A stretch of 34,241 bases of DNA from Beroe ovata (taxonomy: Eukaryota; Ctenophora; Nuda; Beroida; Beroidae), in contig CAMPET010000007.1 of the NCBI GenBank assembly GCA_946803715.1, forward strand, positions 99,574 to 133,814. The letters run 5' to 3'. A model generated the notes under the pieces. That model worked only from the letters and a program-made list of their open reading frames with translations. It did not search any database and had not been told where the DNA came from. Of this stretch, positions 31,183 through 34,241 are shown piece after piece. The translations under genes and the position numbers were made by a program. The stretch's first letter is position 1, and the number at the start of each line of letters is the position of its first letter.

Positions 31183-32917
31183 ATGATTGCAACTGTGACT
31201 ATACTGCTGTTGGCTAGAGTCTGTAGCCAATATAGTCTTGACTGTGACAACCAAAAGGTAAAACAAGGCTAAAATAAGTCAAGTGCTATTATTTGATCTG
31301 TATTGATTTGTATCATGGGATTGTAAAACCAGTTTGTGACTCAATGTTATTTTTCAGGAACAGATATCTACCAAGCAGTGGTGCGATGGTGTGCAGGATT
31401 GCTCAGATGGCAGTGATGAAAAAATTGACTGCTGCTCCTATGGGTTCCAAATGCAACGTGGAGAATGTGTAGATATCAATGAATGCAACACCCCTGGACA
31501 ATTAAGTCCTTGTTCCCAACACTGCAGAAACACTTTTGGATCCTTCAATTGTTCTTGTGATTCAGGCTATACCTTGGTTCGAAATGACTATGACTCAAGA
31601 TGGACTATCTGTAAGGCAGATGAAAACCCTTTACTCCTGGTGTCAGTTGAAAATTTAATACTAAGGACCACTAGAGATTTTACCAATTTTCAAGAACTAC
31701 CTATGACTTCAGCTGAACAAAACACTAACATAATCTATGATATTGACTATGATCATCAAAATGGACTCATCTTTTGGTGTGCTGAAGACCAGGAATATTA
31801 TCACAATATTTGGAAAGCTTCATTGAGTGATTGGGAGCTGTTAGGACCCGAAAAATTAATCCCAAGAATCGACTGTAAATCATTAGCAGTTGATTGGATC
31901 AATGAAAAGATTTACTGGGTAGCCCATAATATGGGCAAACTGATAGTATCTAGTTATGATGGGCATTATCAAATAACACTTCTCTGGAGGAATCTAGATA
32001 GACTGATGAGTGTGGCTGTTTCCCCCCTGTCTGGTCATATTTTCTGGCTGGATGCTGGTAGTGATCCACACATAGGCCGTGCTAACATGGATGGATCTCA
32101 GCAAATGTTTCTCTTGAAAGGTAGCCATGGAAACTAACATTGTCAATTACTTATGCACTGTAACAGGGCTTATCAAAAACTGCTCATTTCAGCATCGAAA
32201 GGTGATAAAATAAGGGAGCCGTGTGCAATGACAGTGGATCACAGTGCGGGCAGGGTATACTGGATAGATGCGTACTACAGGACTCTACACGCCATGGACT
32301 TCAGTGGGGTAAACTATCCACTTGTCGAGAGCAGCCCTCATCTGGCATCTGCTTGGAACATGGATATCTTTGAAAACAGGTCTGCTCATGACACAACATG
32401 TGTTTTTCTGAGAACAGTATCAAAATTTGAATCTCACAGATAGCATGGGACACCATAATTGTTGTTTGTGGTCCAACTCCACACTTTGCAGGGTTTATTG
32501 GGTGGATTCAACATTATCCAATAACGGTGTGATCTTGCGAAGTGTGGAATCAACAACAGGGAACCACTACAATGAGACCCACTTCAGGGTATGTCTTCCC
32601 TAGCTACTATCTGCTCCATTGTGATAATTGCTCATCAATTCCTGCATGAATGTAGATGATTCCATGATTGACCCATTTCAAAGCTATGAATGGAAACCGA
32701 ATCCCTCCATCGGCACTACCGAGAAGTACTCTGCTAAATTATATCATAGTTCAGAGTGCTGTAAAACACATTTTTCATACAATCCAATTCTGCTTTCTCA
32801 GAATCTGAAGGCTCCTATCCGTGGCATGAGACTGTATCACGAACTGCTGCAGCCTCAGTCCACTAACGCGTGTTACAAACACCACTGCCAGCACTTCTGC
32901 CTGCTTACACCAGAGGG
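31183..32917 (+). CDS. LDL receptor / LRP-type transmembrane receptor, N-terminal part (partial, runs off right edge)
   Basis: Five exons with consistent phases: 31183-31257, 31358-32120, 32193-32379, 32492-32588, 32802-32917, giving 412 codons plus two bases. Exon 1 is a signal peptide (MIATVTILLLARVCS). An LDL-receptor class A module follows (WCDGVQDCSDGSDEKIDC), then a calcium-binding EGF module (DINECNTPG, CSQHCRNTFGSFNCSC, SGYTLV). A six-bladed propeller then begins, with YWTD-type strands IFWCAED, IYWVAHN, IFWLDAG, VYWIDAY and VYWVDST. It closes into another EGF module (ACYKHHCQHFCLLTPEG). This order is that of LDLR-family endocytic or signalling receptors. The class A module has four cysteines instead of six. 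The exon 5 donor (gtgagt) shows that the gene continues; I see no further exon up to 34241. The start is the first ATG giving a signal peptide just before the 31258 donor. Confidence 0.86.
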
Positions 32918-33394
32918 GTGAGTTGTGAACACTTCTGCAATTATACAACATTTGCTAAGTTGTGAACACTTCTGCAATTATACAACATTTGCTACTTGTG
33001 TCTCAGTCATGACAGCAGATATGTACCACGCTCCCAGATAAGTTGGGTTGTATTATATATTAATCAAATGCTATAAGCCTACAGTCGCTTTTTGTTGACA
33101 ACTGTAGACCAAGTATTATAGACAGAGCAAATCAGCAGAAGATATTGTTTTGCCATTGTTTTGCCAGAAGATATTGTTCTGCCATTTAAGTATCTTCTGT
33201 TAAAGAACGGATATGAGGGTAAATGAAACAACTCTGTAACATTGTATTGAGATTACAGTGCTTGGATGTATTCAAATTCCCAATTAGGAGATAAGACTCT
33301 CCTGGGAGATGGAAGAGAATACCAGCTTTGTTATACCTAGTGACGTCATTTTTCTCTTCTCTCCATTTTTGAGAGTAATCACTGCCCCATCTCA

Positions 33395-33494
33395 ATGTTT
33401 GTATGCGTGTGTGAGTGTGTGTATGTGTGCGTGTTTGTATGTATGTGTGTTTGTATGTTAGTCTGTCTGTATGTATGTGTGTGTATGTGTGTGA
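33395..33494. repeat. TG/TATG microsatellite
   Basis: tgtgtg and gtatgtatg units; frames through it are Cys/Val-rich artefacts. Confidence 0.92.
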
Positions 33495-34197
33495 TTACGC
33501 ACGGAAATTTCACGCAAAAGTGGCCAATCTTCATGGGAGATTATTACCTCTTGGTGATCAATGCCCAATCGTTCAGTTAAAACCATCCTATATTATCCAA
33601 GCTGTTTAATTGCAAATCATATAACATCACAGTACAACACATACTCCAAAAAGAGTTGGATACCAATTTCTTCTATCCTTAGCCTGTATTGTCTCGCATA
33701 AACAATAACTGTGTTTTCACTATCACCAAAGGTTTTGTGTGTNGTTTGTGTGTGTGTGTTTGTGTGTAGAGAGAGGTAGTGATGAAAAATGATAGTGCTA
33801 AATATCGAAATAAGGGCCATCAGTACCTATGGATGTGAAAAGTATATTGAGCACATTATATTGTTCTATATTATATCGATTTTGACGTCTTTATAAACGG
33901 CAAGGCATTCGTTTATCAGATTGACATGTTACATTATATAACGTTAAAATTGCTGATATGTGAATGTGTCATCTGCACTGGTACCTATATATCTCTTTAT
34001 CAATGATAATGAGGAGTTTTTTTCGGAATGTATGTTAAAAATTCTGTGAAAAGAATTGTTTTATGACATATCATCTGTAGACTGGTATGTTTATTCATCA
34101 GATGAGCCAAATTCAGTGAATAAACCCCCATTTTGTATGTTTGTTTTTGTCGTCAGAGTTTAAATTCAAAAATAAGAATACCCACTTGTCTCATGAC

Positions 34198-34198
34198 G

Positions 34199-34237
<39 letters not shown>

Positions 34238-34241
34238 ACAC
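34198..34241. repeat. (CA)n microsatellite at window edge
   Basis: CA repeats end the window. Confidence 0.95.

Larger units (their letters stand above)
32918..34241 (+). other. Intron 5 of the LDLR-type gene, to window end
   Basis: No exon recognised. A duplicated block (cacttctgcaattatacaac) lies near 32928-32992. TG-rich microsatellites occur at 33395-33494 and 33735-33768. Confidence 0.55.

Overview
The window is nuclear DNA from an invertebrate-type animal. It has multi-exon genes with GT-AG introns of about 100 to 3,200 bp, dense micro- and minisatellites, a TA-flanked DNA-transposon derivative, a LINE remnant, and several motile-cilium genes. Gene families alone do not fix the phylum. 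One 155-bp gap (23571-23725) and five single-N joins (10644, 11560, 13762, 30247, 33743) show a draft assembly. The window starts in (TG)n and ends in (CA)n.

Layout. Three ciliary genes lie head to tail on the minus strand: a TTLL10-type tubulin polyglycylase in one exon (28793-27327), a complete CFAP74 central-apparatus protein in 21 exons (26604-17888), and an axonemal inner-arm-type dynein heavy chain (17379 leftwards). I could assemble 26 dynein exons, 1,048 codons of tail and early linker; the AAA ring lies beyond the left edge. On the right, on the plus strand, the first five exons of an LDL-receptor/LRP-type protein (31183-32917) run out of the window.

Nested genes. Three dynein introns hold four plus-strand (antisense) genes. 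Intron 25 has two tandem GST-like genes (1031-1735 and 2160-2864). Intron 20 has a three-exon type I membrane protein of 230 residues (5774-6708). Intron 19 has a one-exon secreted protein made almost entirely of Asp-His repeats (8191-8472). I recognise no known family for the last two.

How it fits together. CFAP74 and the dynein work in the beating axoneme, and TTLL10-type enzymes modify axonemal tubulin, so the three co-oriented genes may form a small ciliary neighbourhood. RFX-type X-box motifs are more frequent than chance would predict: one near-consensus copy about 130 bp upstream of the dynein start and three full-consensus copies inside the dynein gene.

Introns and the 28.8-31.2 kb spacer carry repeats: a 20-bp and a 23-bp minisatellite, recurring GTGTCA-core and TCACGTGAC-type arrays, long hairpins, an 812-bp foldback element with TA target sites, a CpG-rich LTR-like or foldback segment, and a LINE 3' end with a pentanucleotide tail.
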